Translations under genes and position numbers: made by a program | Assembly (NCBI GenBank): GCA_020635975.1 | Contig: JACJYT010000005.1 | Coordinates: 114,409 to 178,408 of the forward strand | Length of the DNA stretch: 64,000 nt | From: Chitinophagales bacterium | GTDB taxonomy: Bacteria; Bacteroidota; Bacteroidia; Chitinophagales; UBA8649 | Direction: 5' to 3' | Shown here: positions 9,098 to 17,653 of the stretch, one piece after another | Layout: each line of letters opens with the position of its first letter | Position numbering within the stretch: position 1 is the stretch's first letter | The notes under the pieces: model-generated | Database searches by the model: none | What the model was told of the DNA's origin: nothing | Seen by the model: only the letters and a program-made list of their open reading frames with translations

Positions 9098-9178
9098 GGG
9101 GAGATTCCAGAGCGGCCAAATGGGGCAGACTGTAAATCTGCTGTTAATTCTTCGCAGGTTCGAATCCTGCTCTCCCCA
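9098..9178 (+). tRNA. tRNA-Tyr(GUA)
   Basis: Class II tRNA with a long variable arm, acceptor stem GGGGAGA/TCTCCCC and anticodon loop CTGTAAA, anticodon GTA. CCA is not encoded. Confidence 0.95.
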
Positions 9179-9243
9179 CGGAATTTGTTGAGGTTTGTAA
9201 TTTTGATAGAAATAAGGAAATTGTAAACATACCAAGTTATTAA

Positions 9244-9316
9244 GCGGGAGTAGCTCAGTTGGTAGAGCATCAGCCTTCCAAGCTGAGGGTCGCGGGTTCG
9301 AGTCTCGTCTCCCGCT
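9244..9316 (+). tRNA. tRNA-Gly(UCC)
   Basis: Acceptor stem GCGGGAG/CTCCCGC and anticodon loop CTTCCAA give anticodon TCC. The T-arm GGTTCGAGTC is standard. Confidence 0.95.
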
Positions 9317-9368
9317 CATAGGTAAAACCGTTTTACTTCCTTAAAGAAGTGATTCGCTTTGCTCTCAA

Positions 9369-9440
9369 GCCAATGTAGCTCAGGGGTAGAGCACTTCCTT
9401 GGTAAGGAAGAGGCCATGGGTTCAATTCCCATCATTGGCT
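9369..9440 (+). tRNA. tRNA-Thr(GGU)
   Basis: Acceptor stem GCCAATG/CATTGGC and anticodon loop TTGGTAA give anticodon GGT. It lies 54 nt before tuf, probably on the same transcript. Confidence 0.95.
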
Positions 9441-9494
9441 CATAAAAATTAGTAAGAGATACTTAATTATAAATAAAAATAAAAATCAAAAAAA

Positions 9495-10682
9495 ATGGCT
9501 AAAGAAAAATTCGAAAGAACCAAGCCGCACGTTAACGTAGGAACGATCGGTCACGTTGATCATGGTAAAACTACCTTGACAGCAGCTATTACTTCTGTGC
9601 TTGCTTCTAAAGGTATGGCGCAAAAGAAAGACTACGATTCTATTGATGGTGCTCCTGAAGAAAAAGAAAGAGGTATTACAATTAATACTGCTCACGTAGA
9701 GTATGAAACTGCAACTAGACACTATGCTCACGTAGATTGTCCTGGTCACGCGGATTACATCAAGAACATGGTAACTGGTGCTGCTCAGATGGATGGTGCT
9801 ATCTTAGTAGTTGCTGCTACAGATGGTCCTATGCCTCAAACTAGAGAGCACATCTTATTAGCTCGTCAAGTAGGTGTTCCAAGAATTGTAGTTTTCATGA
9901 ACAAAGTTGACTTAGTTGACGATCCTGAATTCTTAGAATTAGGTGAAATGGAAATTAGAGACTTATTAAGCTTCTATGAATTTGATGGTGATAATTCTCC
10001 AGTAATTTTAGGTTCAGCGTTGAAAGCTTTAAATGGTGAAGCTGATGGTGTTGCTGCTGTTGAGCAATTAATGGATGCTGTTGATAGCTGGGTTCCACTA
10101 CCTGAAAGAGCGGTGGATATGCCTTTCTTATTACCAGTGGAGGACGTATTCTCTATTACAGGTAGAGGTACTGTTGCAACAGGTAAAATTGAAAGAGGTG
10201 TAATTAACTCTGGTGATCCAGTTGAAATCGTAGGTTTAGGTGCGGAGAAAATGACTTCTACTGTAACAGGTGTGGAGATGTTCCGTAAAATCTTAGATAG
10301 AGGTGAAGCAGGTGAAAACGTTGGTTTACTTTTAAGAGGTATTGAGAAAGATAACATTAAGAGAGGAATGGTAATTGTTAAGCCAGGATCTATTAAGCCT
10401 CATACTAAATTCAAATGTGAAGTTTACGTATTAAGCAAAGAAGAAGGTGGACGTCATACTCCATTCTTTAACAAGTATCGTCCTCAGTTCTACATGAGAA
10501 CAACAGACGTTACAGGTGAAGTAACTTTACCAGAAGGTATCGAAATGGTAATGCCAGGTGATAACGTTACTTTAACAGTAGAATTAATCTATCCAGTTGC
10601 TATGGACAAAGGTTTACGTTTCGCTATCCGTGAAGGTGGTAGAACTGTAGGTGCGGGTCAAGTAACTGAAATTATAGAATAA
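9495..10682 (+). CDS. tuf: Translation elongation factor EF-Tu
   Basis: 395 residues, full length. EF-Tu brings aminoacyl-tRNA to the ribosomal A site as a GTP complex. The G domain shows GHVDHGKTTL (G1), GITINTAHVEY (G2), DCPGHADY (G3) and MNKVDLVDD (G4), followed by the two beta-barrel domains with the EGGRHTPFFNKYRPQFYMRT segment that contacts tRNA. The start has no Shine-Dalgarno, only an A-rich leader, as is typical for highly expressed Bacteroidota genes. It sits between four upstream tRNAs and tRNA-Trp/secE, the usual arrangement in this phylum. Confidence 0.99.
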   Translation: MAKEKFERTKPHVNVGTIGHVDHGKTTLTAAITSVLASKGMAQKKDYDSIDGAPEEKERGITINTAHVEYETATRHYAHVDCPGHADYIKNMVTGAAQMDGAILVVAATDGPMPQTREHILLARQVGVPRIVVFMNKVDLVDDPEFLELGEMEIRDLLSFYEFDGDNSPVILGSALKALNGEADGVAAVEQLMDAVDSWVPLPERAVDMPFLLPVEDVFSITGRGTVATGKIERGVINSGDPVEIVGLGAEKMTSTVTGVEMFRKILDRGEAGENVGLLLRGIEKDNIKRGMVIVKPGSIKPHTKFKCEVYVLSKEEGGRHTPFFNKYRPQFYMRTTDVTGEVTLPEGIEMVMPGDNVTLTVELIYPVAMDKGLRFAIREGGRTVGAGQVTEIIE

Positions 10683-10701
10683 TTTCATTAGAAATAGTTG
10701 T

Positions 10702-10735
10702 AAGCAGTCCTGATTTTTCGGGACTGCTTAATCTA
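10702..10735 (+). terminator. Hairpin after tuf (weak terminator or processing site)
   Basis: AAGCAGTCC (10702-10710) pairs with GGACTGCTT (10721-10729) across a 10-nt loop. The following T-tract is poor, so it may only reduce read-through or protect the tuf 3' end before tRNA-Trp. Confidence 0.55.
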
Positions 10736-10744
10736 TTTTAACAA

Positions 10745-10817
10745 ACGGGTGTAGCTCAGTCGGTAGAGCAGTGGTCTCCAAAACCAAAGGTCGTGAGTTC
10801 GAATCTTACCTCCCGTG
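10745..10817 (+). tRNA. tRNA-Trp(CCA)
   Basis: Anticodon loop CTCCAAA gives CCA. The D-arm and T-arm (GAGTTCGAATC) are normal. The acceptor stem has a T-T mismatch at pair 6-67 and the outermost anticodon-stem pair is mismatched, but the position between tuf and secE supports a functional gene. Its 3' end is 14 nt from the secE start, so it is probably cut from the secE mRNA. Confidence 0.9.
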
Positions 10818-10831
10818 CAAAGTAGAAATAA

Positions 10832-11026
10832 ATGGAGAGTTTAAAAACATATATCGAAGGTGCTTATCAGGAATTGATGCACAAGGTAACTTGGCCCACT
10901 TGGTCTGAATTGCAAAGTAGTGGAATCATTGTTTTTGTGGCCTCTGCTATCATCGGTTTAGTTGTTTTGGCTATGGATTTAGCTTCAAAAAATGTAACTG
11001 AATTAATTTATAACCTTCTACGATAA
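10832..11026 (+). CDS. secE: Preprotein translocase subunit SecE
   Basis: 64 residues with the bacterial single-span form of SecE: an amphipathic helix with the conserved KVTWPTWSELQSS segment before the membrane span SSGIIVFVASAIIGLVVLAMD. It clamps SecY in the inner-membrane translocon. It is tightly packed between tRNA-Trp and nusG (2 nt gap), a near-universal arrangement. Confidence 0.95.
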   Translation: MESLKTYIEGAYQELMHKVTWPTWSELQSSGIIVFVASAIIGLVVLAMDLASKNVTELIYNLLR

Positions 11027-11028
11027 GA

Positions 11029-11589
11029 ATGACTAAAGTGATGCAAGACGAGAAGAAATGGTATGTACTAAGGGTCGTTAGTGGCAAAGAAAGAAAAATC
11101 AAAGAATATCTTGATTTGGATCTTGCTAGAATGGGCTATGATTCTGTGGTAACACAGATTTTAGTTCCTACCGAAAAAGTATATAAAATCAGAAATGGCA
11201 AAAAAGTTATAAAGGAAAGAAATTTATTTCCAGGTTATATCTACATAGAAGCTATTGACAGTAAGTTCAAAGGAGAAATTGTTCAGCATATTTCAGGAAC
11301 TACGAATGTTATTAATTTTTTAGGTGGCAAACGTCCTGAACCAATTCGTCAATCTGAAGTATTCAAGTTGTTAGGTAAAGTAGATGATCTAGACGATGCA
11401 GATGAAACTTTGAATGAACCATTCTTGATTAACGAAACGGTTAAAATTGTGGATGGACCATTTAACGATTTCTTAGGTTCTATCGAAGAAATCTATGACG
11501 AGAAGAAGAAATTAAAAGTAATTGTAAAAATATTTGGTAGAAGAACACCTGTAGAGGTTAATTTTGTACAAGTAGAAAAAGTATCATAA
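11029..11589 (+). CDS. nusG: Transcription termination/antitermination factor NusG
   Basis: 186 residues. The NGN domain starts at KKWYVLRVVSGKERKIKEYL and contains LFPGYIYIE. The C-terminal KOW domain has VKIVDGPFNDFLGSIEEI. NusG binds the RNA polymerase clamp, limits pausing and couples transcription to Rho or to the ribosome. MTKVM is used as start because it follows secE by 2 nt; a start at the second Met would change little. It lies 1 nt before rplK. Confidence 0.96.
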   Translation: MTKVMQDEKKWYVLRVVSGKERKIKEYLDLDLARMGYDSVVTQILVPTEKVYKIRNGKKVIKERNLFPGYIYIEAIDSKFKGEIVQHISGTTNVINFLGGKRPEPIRQSEVFKLLGKVDDLDDADETLNEPFLINETVKIVDGPFNDFLGSIEEIYDEKKKLKVIVKIFGRRTPVEVNFVQVEKVS

Positions 11590-11590
11590 A

Positions 11591-12037
11591 ATGGCAAAAG
11601 AAATCGATGGCTTTATAAAGCTACAAGTTAAGGGCGGACAAGCAAACCCTGCACCTCCAGTTGGACCTGCATTAGGTTCGAAAGGGGTAAACATTATGGA
11701 ATTTTGCAAAGCATTTAATGCTAGAACGCAAGATAAGCCAGGTCAAGTTTTACCTGTTGAAATTACTGTTTTTAAAGATAAGTCTTTCAGTTTCATTATT
11801 AAAACACCTCCAGCTCCAATCTTATTATTGGAAGCTACTAAGTTAAAATCTGGTTCAGCTGAGCCAAATAGACGTAAGGTGGGTAAAGTAAGCTGGGATC
11901 AAGTTAAGGCTATCGCTGAAATTAAAATGGCAGATTTGAATGCCTTCTCTTTAGAGTCGGCTATGAAAATGGTTGCTGGTACAGCGAGAAGTATGGGTAT
12001 TACCGTTACTGGTAAGGCTCCTTGGACACAAAATTAA
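11591..12037 (+). CDS. rplK: 50S ribosomal protein uL11
   Basis: 148 residues, normal length. The N-terminal domain has GQANPAPPVGPALGSKGVNIM, the proline-rich hinge that contacts release factors and thiostrepton; the C-terminal rRNA-binding domain ends with AGTARSMGITV. uL11 forms the GTPase-associated centre with 23S rRNA. Translation starts right after the nusG stop. Confidence 0.98.
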   Translation: MAKEIDGFIKLQVKGGQANPAPPVGPALGSKGVNIMEFCKAFNARTQDKPGQVLPVEITVFKDKSFSFIIKTPPAPILLLEATKLKSGSAEPNRRKVGKVSWDQVKAIAEIKMADLNAFSLESAMKMVAGTARSMGITVTGKAPWTQN

Positions 12038-12047
12038 ATTTTTAACT

Positions 12048-12082
12048 GAGGGAGTTGGTTCTTAATCCAACGTTGTACCTCC
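12048..12082 (+). promoter_or_regulatory. Putative uL1-binding autoregulatory leader
   Basis: The rplK-rplA gap folds as an outer stem GAGG (12048-12051)/CCTC (12078-12081) and an inner stem GTTGG (12054-12058)/CCAAC (12067-12071). The asymmetric internal loop between them is GA on one side and six nt on the other. This two-stem, asymmetric-loop shape is like the uL1 site on 23S rRNA and on mRNAs where uL1 represses its own operon. The inference rests on shape only. Confidence 0.5.
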
Positions 12083-12095
12083 AAAATTGTATAAA

Positions 12096-12794
12096 ATGGC
12101 AAAGATTGCAAAAAAAAGAGTGGAAGCCAATGCTAAGGTAGACAGAGAAAAAGTCTATACTTTATTAGAAGCTTCTGCATTAGTGAAAGAAGTTAACACG
12201 GCTAAATTTGATGCTTCTGTTGATATTCACGTTAAGTTAGGTGTGGATCCTCGTAAAGCTGACCAAGCTATTAGAGGAACTGCTAGCTTACCGCATGGTA
12301 CAGGTAAAACTAAATCAGTTTTAGTTTTCTGTACTGCAGATCAAGAGGAAGAAGCAAAATCGGCTGGTGCTGACTTTGTAGGCTTAGATGAGTTTATTAC
12401 AAAAGTTGAGCAAGGTTGGACAGACATGGACGTTATTATTGCAACGCCAAGTGTTATGCCAAAAATTGCAAAATTAGGTAGAGTATTAGGTCCAAGAAAC
12501 TTAATGCCAAACCCTAAATCAGGTACAGTTACGACAGACTTGGCAAAAGCAATTACCGAGGTGAAAAAGGGTAAAATTGCGTTTAAAATTGACAAGTTTG
12601 GAATTATACACGCTTCCATAGGACGAATTTCTTTTACTAGTGAGCAATTAAAAGAAAACGCCCAAGAATTGATAGCTACGCTATCTAGAATGAAACCATC
12701 ATCTGCAAAAGGAGTTTACTTCAAGAGCGTTTCGATGGCAAGTACAATGAGTCCGGGTATTCCGGTAGATTCTAAATCTATAAGTGCAAATTAA
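12096..12794 (+). CDS. rplA: 50S ribosomal protein uL1
   Basis: 232 residues. Begins MAKIAKKRVEANAKV; an in-frame TTG 9 nt upstream is less likely. Family signatures GTASLPHGTGK, GRVLGPRNLMPNPKSGTV and DKFGIIHASIGR are present. uL1 forms the L1 stalk, which escorts deacylated tRNA from the E site, and is often a translational repressor of its own operon. The hairpin just upstream fits that role here. Confidence 0.97.
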   Translation: MAKIAKKRVEANAKVDREKVYTLLEASALVKEVNTAKFDASVDIHVKLGVDPRKADQAIRGTASLPHGTGKTKSVLVFCTADQEEEAKSAGADFVGLDEFITKVEQGWTDMDVIIATPSVMPKIAKLGRVLGPRNLMPNPKSGTVTTDLAKAITEVKKGKIAFKIDKFGIIHASIGRISFTSEQLKENAQELIATLSRMKPSSAKGVYFKSVSMASTMSPGIPVDSKSISAN

Positions 12795-12796
12795 TT

Positions 12797-13315
12797 ATGA
12801 CAAGAGAAGAAAAAAACATTGAGCTTCAAAGTCTAACAGAACGCATTGCAGGTTTAAGTAGCTTTTATTTAACAGATTCTTCTACTCTAGATGTTGCTAA
12901 AATCAACAAGTTTAGAAGATTATGTCATGAAAAAGGCGTTCAATTTAAAGTGGTTAAAAACACTTTATTGAAAAAAGCTTTACAAGCAAGCGAGCAAGAT
13001 TTTGAAGGTTTGTACGAACTTTTATCAGGTCCAACTTCCTTAATGTATGCAGAAGAAATGAGTCTTTCTGCTAAAGTTTTAAAGGAGTTTAGAGAGTCTA
13101 ACGATCGCCCTATTCTTAAAGGTGCATATATCGATGGAAGCTTCTTTATAGGAGATGATAAAATTAAAGAATTAGCTAGCTTGAAGTCTAAAGAAGAACT
13201 TCTTGGTGAAGTAATCGGTTTATTACAGTCTCCTGTAACAAACGTTATTTCAGCACTTTCTTCTGGCGGAAACACGATTGCTGGTATCTTACAAACCTTA
13301 TCAGAAAAAGAGTAA
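12797..13315 (+). CDS. rplJ: 50S ribosomal protein uL10
   Basis: 172 residues, starting 2 nt after the rplA stop. The N-terminal rRNA-binding domain has TREEKNIELQSLTERI, KFRRLCHEKGVQFKVVKNTL and SGPTSLMYAEE; the C-terminal helix, which binds bL12 dimers, is SALSSGGNTIAGILQTLSEK. It anchors the bL12 stalk that recruits translational GTPases. Confidence 0.97.
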   Translation: MTREEKNIELQSLTERIAGLSSFYLTDSSTLDVAKINKFRRLCHEKGVQFKVVKNTLLKKALQASEQDFEGLYELLSGPTSLMYAEEMSLSAKVLKEFRESNDRPILKGAYIDGSFFIGDDKIKELASLKSKEELLGEVIGLLQSPVTNVISALSSGGNTIAGILQTLSEKE

Positions 13316-13351
13316 TAATCAAATTTTAAACACAATTAAACATTTATAAAA

Positions 13352-13729
13352 ATGGCAAATATTAGCGATTTAGCAGAACAATTAGTAAATCTAACTGTAA
13401 AAGAAGTAAAAGAATTAGCAGACATTTTAAAAGATCAGTACGGTATTGAGCCTGCTGCTGCAGCTGTTGCTGTTGCTGCTGGACCAGTTGCTGGTGGTGG
13501 AGAAGAAGCTGCTGCTCAAACTGAGTTTAATGTAATTTTGAACGCTGCTGGTGGTCAAAAATTAAACGTAGTTAAAATTGTAAAAGACATTACAGGTTTA
13601 GGATTGAAAGAAGCTAAGGATTTAGTGGATGGTGCGCCAAAACCAGTAAAAGAAGCAGTTTCTAAAGAAGAGGCTGAGTCTATCAAAGCGAAGCTTGAAG
13701 AAGCTGGTGCTGACGTAGAAATCAAGTAA
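13352..13729 (+). CDS. rplL: 50S ribosomal protein bL12
   Basis: 125 residues. N-terminal dimerisation helices (ISDLAEQLVNLTVKEVKELA), an Ala/Gly-rich hinge (AAAAVAVAAGPVAGGGEEAA) and the C-terminal factor-binding domain (VKIVKDITGLGLKEAKDLVD, with GAPKPVKE). bL12 is present in several copies on the stalk and activates GTPases. A hairpin between it and rpoB probably lowers read-through so that ribosomal protein is made in excess of polymerase. Confidence 0.98.
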   Translation: MANISDLAEQLVNLTVKEVKELADILKDQYGIEPAAAAVAVAAGPVAGGGEEAAAQTEFNVILNAAGGQKLNVVKIVKDITGLGLKEAKDLVDGAPKPVKEAVSKEEAESIKAKLEEAGADVEIK

Positions 13730-13749
13730 ATTCTTTTGAATTTTTTTTA

Positions 13750-13778
13750 AAGGCTTGTCCCGAAATGGGACAAGCCTT
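13750..13778 (+). terminator. Attenuator-like hairpin between rplL and rpoB
   Basis: A 12-bp perfect stem AAGGCTTGTCCC/GGGACAAGCCTT closes a GAAAT loop. No T-tract follows, so complete termination is unlikely. The position matches the partial terminator or RNase site known between rplL and rpoB in other bacteria. Confidence 0.65.
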
Positions 13779-13808
13779 AACCTATTTTAAACCTAAACTA
13801 ATATTTTA

Positions 13809-16800
13809 ATGGCTGGTAAAATAACTGCCTCACCTAAAAGAATTAATTTTGGCTCAATTAACTTAAATGTTAAATCTCCAAACTTATTAGACATACAGGT
13901 AGCTTCTTTTCAAGAATTTTTGCAATTAGAAACTACCCCAGAAAATAGAGCTAACGAAGGTATCTTTCGCGTATTTCAAGAAAATTTTCCAATTTCTGAC
14001 GCGAGAAACATCTTCGTTTTAGAGTTTCTAGACTATTTTGTGGATCCTCCGAGATATTCGATAGAAGAATGTGGTGAAAGAGGTTTGACTTATAGCGTTC
14101 CTTTGAAAGCTAAGTTGAGATTGTCTTGTAATGATGAGGAACATATTGATTTCCAAACAATAGTTCAAGATGTTTTCTTAGGAAACATTCCTTACATGAC
14201 CCCTAAGGGTACTTTTATTATTAATGGTGCAGAAAGAGTAATTGTTTCTCAATTACATCGTTCTCCTGGAGTTTTCTTCGCTCAAAGTTATCACCCAAAT
14301 GGAACTAGAATTTACTCTGCAAGAGTAATTCCGTTTAAGGGTGCTTGGATGGAGTTTGCTACAGACATTAATAATGTGATGTATGCCTACATCGATAGAA
14401 AGAAAAAATTCCCTGTAACCATGCTCTTAAGAGCTATCGGTTACGATAATGATAAAGAAATTTTAAAAATATTTGACCTTGCTGATGAGGTTAGTCTAGC
14501 TAAAAAAGCCAACCACAAAAAAGTAGTTGGAAGAAAGTTAGCTGCTCGTGTTTTAAAAACATGGATAGAAGATTTCGTGGATGAAGACACTGGTGAAGTG
14601 GTTTCTATTGAGAGAAATGAGATCGTACTAGAACGTGATGTGATCATTGATGAAGCCAACCTAGATTTAATTCTTGAAAACGGAATTGAATCTATTATTC
14701 TTCAAAAAGAAGAAACTTCTGCCGATTTTGCCATCATCTATAACACCTTGCAAAAGGATACTTCTAACTCGGAGCCAGAGGCACTTGCCCATATTTATCG
14801 TCAGTTAAGAGGTACAGATCCACCAGATAATGAAACAGCTCGTGGTATTATAGATAAATTATTTTTCTCTGATAAGAGATATGATTTGGGAGATGTAGGA
14901 AGATACAAAATCAACAGAAAGTTGAAGTTGGATATTCCTGTAGAAATTAAAGTTTTAACTAAGGATGATATTATTGCTATCGTTAAGTACTTGGTAAATT
15001 TAAGTAACCAAAAAGCAGAGATAGACGATATTGATCATTTAAGTAACAGACGTGTAAGAACCGTTGGAGAGCAATTATATGCTCAATTTGGTGTTGGTTT
15101 AGCTAGAATGGCTCGTACGATTCGCGAAAGAATGAACGTAAGAGATAACGAAGTTTTCACTCCAATGGACTTGATTAATGCAAGAACTTTATCTTCTGTA
15201 ATTAATTCTTTCTTTGGTACTAGTCAACTTTCTCAATTCTTGGATCAAACAAATCCTTTAGCGGAGATTACTAATAAAAGAAGAATTTCAGCTTTAGGTC
15301 CTGGAGGTCTATCTAGAGAAAGAGCTGGTTTCGAAGTACGTGACGTTCACTATTCTCATTATGGTCGTTTATGTACTATTGAAACTCCAGAAGGTCCAAA
15401 CATTGGTTTGATCTCCACTTTGTGTGTTCACGCTAAAATCTCTTACATGGGATTCATCGAAACACCTTATCACAAAGTTGCTTCAGGTAAAGTAGATTTA
15501 AAAGATCATATCTACTTAACGGCTTCTGAAGAAGATAACAAGAAAATTGCTCAGGCAAATGCTCAATTAAAAGAAGATGGAACTTTCTTGAATGATAGAG
15601 TGAAATCTAGACACCAAGGTGATTTCCCTATTTTAGCTCCTAACGAGGTAGAATATATGGATGTAGCACCTAACCAAATCGTTGGGGTTTCTGCTTCTTT
15701 AATTCCATTCTTAGAGCACGATGATGCAAACCGTGCCTTAATGGGATCTAACATGCAACGTCAGGCAGTTCCTTTAATGCGACCAGAGTCTCCAATTGTT
15801 GGAACCGGTATCGAAGGAAAGGTTGCTACCGATTCTATGAACTTAATCAATGCAGAAGGTGAAGGAGTTATCGAGTATGTTGACGCTACAGAAATTGTAG
15901 TTCGCTACGATAGAACAGACGACGAAAGATTAGTTAGTTTCAATGATGATAAGAAGACCTATAAGCTTTCTAAATTTAGAAGAACTAACCAAGGAACATG
16001 TATCAATTTGAAACCTATCGTTAGAAAAGGGGATCGAGTTACTAAAGGTCAAATTCTTTGTGAAGGTTTTGCTACGCAAGGTGCAGAATTGGCATTAGGT
16101 AGAAACTTAATGGTTGCCTTCATGCCTTGGAAAGGATATAACTTTGAGGATGCGATCGTAATCTCTGAGCGAGTAGTAAAAGAAGATGTGTTTACTTCTA
16201 TTCACATTACAGAATACGAGCTAGAAGTAAGAGATACTAAATTAGGTGAAGAAGAATTAACTGCGGATATTCCTAACGTTAGTGAAGAAGCAACCAAAGA
16301 TTTAGATGAGAACGGTATTATTCGAGTTGGTGCTACGATTAAAGAAGGCGACATTATCATCGGTAAAATCACTCCAAAAGGGGAAACTGATCCTACTCCA
16401 GAAGAAAAGTTACTAAGAGCTATCTTTGGAGATAAGGCTGGAGATGTTAAAGATGCTTCTTTAAAAGCTTCTCCTTCTTCTAAAGGTACGGTTATGTATA
16501 GCAACTTGTTTGCTAGAGCTAAAAAAGATAAGAATTCTAAGGCTAAGGAAAAATTAGTTATCGAGAAATTGGAAGCTGATTATAGCAAGAAGGAATCTGA
16601 ACTAAGAAGTGTTTTAGTAGACAAATTATACAAGCTTATTGGTGGTAAAACTTCAGCTGGAGTTATTAATCACTACAACGAAGAAGTATTACCAAAAGGC
16701 ACGAAATTTACGCAAAAGAACTTGAATGAATTAGATTTCAAAATGGTTAATCCAAGTAATTGGACAAGCAGCGACGAAACTAATGAAGCAATCAAGAGAA

Positions 16801-17621
16801 TGTTGCATAATTTCGACATCAAAGTAAACGAAGAAGCTGGTAGATTAAGAAGAGAGAAATTCAATCTTACTATTGGAGATGAATTGCCAACTGGTGTATT
16901 GAAATTGGCTAAAGTTTATGTAGCTCAGAAACGTAAGCTGAAAGTAGGGGATAAGATGGCTGGTCGTCACGGAAACAAAGGTATTGTTTCTAGAATTGTA
17001 CGTGAAGAAGACATGCCTTTCTTAGAAGATGGAACTCCTGTAGATATTGTTCTTAATCCATTAGGTGTACCTTCTCGTATGAACCTTGGACAAATTTATG
17101 AAACGGTTCTAGGTTGGGCAGGTAAGAAGTTAGGTAACAAATATGCTACACCAATTTTCGATGGAGCTTCAGTTGCAGAAATTCAAGCGGAAGTGGAAAA
17201 AGCAGGCTTGCCTGAACTAGGTCAAACTTACTTATACGATGGAGAAACAGGAGAGCGTTTCGATCAAACTACAACAGTAGGGGTTATCTACATGTTGAAA
17301 TTGAGTCACATGATCGACGATAAGATGCATGCACGTTCTACTGGTCCTTACTCTTTAATTACGCAACAACCTTTGGGTGGTAAAGCACAATTTGGTGGTC
17401 AGCGTTTTGGAGAGATGGAGGTTTGGGCTCTAGAGGCCTTTGGCGCAGCCAATATCTTAAGAGAGTTGTTAACCGTGAAATCGGATGATATCATTGGTAG
17501 AGCAAAATCTTATGAGGCTATCGTTAAAGGGGAAAGTTTGCCAGAACCGAATATCCCAGAATCATTCAACGTATTGATTCATGAGTTAAGAGGTTTAGCT
17601 CTAGATTTAAAATTTGATTAA
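13809..17621 (+). CDS. rpoB: RNA polymerase subunit beta
   Basis: 1270 residues, the usual Bacteroidota size. It forms one half of the polymerase active-site cleft. Visible blocks: SQLHRSPGVFF, FFGTSQLSQFLDQTNPL (rifampicin region), RRISALGPGGLSRERAGFEVRD, IETPEGPNIGL, GYNFEDAIVISE, GDKMAGRHGNKG and QQPLGGKAQFGGQRFGEMEVW. Two residues in the rifampicin pocket differ from Escherichia coli: Asn489 sits at the His526 position (EITNKRRI) and Thr523 at the Pro560 position (CTIETPEGP). The start follows an A/T-rich leader without Shine-Dalgarno. rpoC lies 32 nt behind. Confidence 0.99.
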   Translation: MAGKITASPKRINFGSINLNVKSPNLLDIQVASFQEFLQLETTPENRANEGIFRVFQENFPISDARNIFVLEFLDYFVDPPRYSIEECGERGLTYSVPLKAKLRLSCNDEEHIDFQTIVQDVFLGNIPYMTPKGTFIINGAERVIVSQLHRSPGVFFAQSYHPNGTRIYSARVIPFKGAWMEFATDINNVMYAYIDRKKKFPVTMLLRAIGYDNDKEILKIFDLADEVSLAKKANHKKVVGRKLAARVLKTWIEDFVDEDTGEVVSIERNEIVLERDVIIDEANLDLILENGIESIILQKEETSADFAIIYNTLQKDTSNSEPEALAHIYRQLRGTDPPDNETARGIIDKLFFSDKRYDLGDVGRYKINRKLKLDIPVEIKVLTKDDIIAIVKYLVNLSNQKAEIDDIDHLSNRRVRTVGEQLYAQFGVGLARMARTIRERMNVRDNEVFTPMDLINARTLSSVINSFFGTSQLSQFLDQTNPLAEITNKRRISALGPGGLSRERAGFEVRDVHYSHYGRLCTIETPEGPNIGLISTLCVHAKISYMGFIETPYHKVASGKVDLKDHIYLTASEEDNKKIAQANAQLKEDGTFLNDRVKSRHQGDFPILAPNEVEYMDVAPNQIVGVSASLIPFLEHDDANRALMGSNMQRQAVPLMRPESPIVGTGIEGKVATDSMNLINAEGEGVIEYVDATEIVVRYDRTDDERLVSFNDDKKTYKLSKFRRTNQGTCINLKPIVRKGDRVTKGQILCEGFATQGAELALGRNLMVAFMPWKGYNFEDAIVISERVVKEDVFTSIHITEYELEVRDTKLGEEELTADIPNVSEEATKDLDENGIIRVGATIKEGDIIIGKITPKGETDPTPEEKLLRAIFGDKAGDVKDASLKASPSSKGTVMYSNLFARAKKDKNSKAKEKLVIEKLEADYSKKESELRSVLVDKLYKLIGGKTSAGVINHYNEEVLPKGTKFTQKNLNELDFKMVNPSNWTSSDETNEAIKRMLHNFDIKVNEEAGRLRREKFNLTIGDELPTGVLKLAKVYVAQKRKLKVGDKMAGRHGNKGIVSRIVREEDMPFLEDGTPVDIVLNPLGVPSRMNLGQIYETVLGWAGKKLGNKYATPIFDGASVAEIQAEVEKAGLPELGQTYLYDGETGERFDQTTTVGVIYMLKLSHMIDDKMHARSTGPYSLITQQPLGGKAQFGGQRFGEMEVWALEAFGAANILRELLTVKSDDIIGRAKSYEAIVKGESLPEPNIPESFNVLIHELRGLALDLKFD

Positions 17622-17640
17622 TTAATTAGCATATAACTAC

Positions 17641-17648
17641 TAGGAGGT
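17641..17648 (+). promoter_or_regulatory. Consensus Shine-Dalgarno sequence before rpoC
   Basis: TAGGAGGT ends 5 nt before the rpoC ATG, a full match to the anti-SD core. It is the strongest SD in the window, in a genome where tuf, rplK, rplL, rpoB, rpsT and sucA have none. Confidence 0.8.
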
Positions 17649-17653
17649 TAAAA

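Noticed and set aside
9050..9319. 89-codon minus-strand frame over the tRNA genes
   Set aside because: It is the antisense of three good tRNAs; such frames are common artefacts.
9974..10357. 127-codon antisense frame in tuf, and similar ones in rplA, rplJ, rpoB and rpoC
   Set aside because: They mirror codon bias of strongly expressed genes and have no start signals or protein-like composition.
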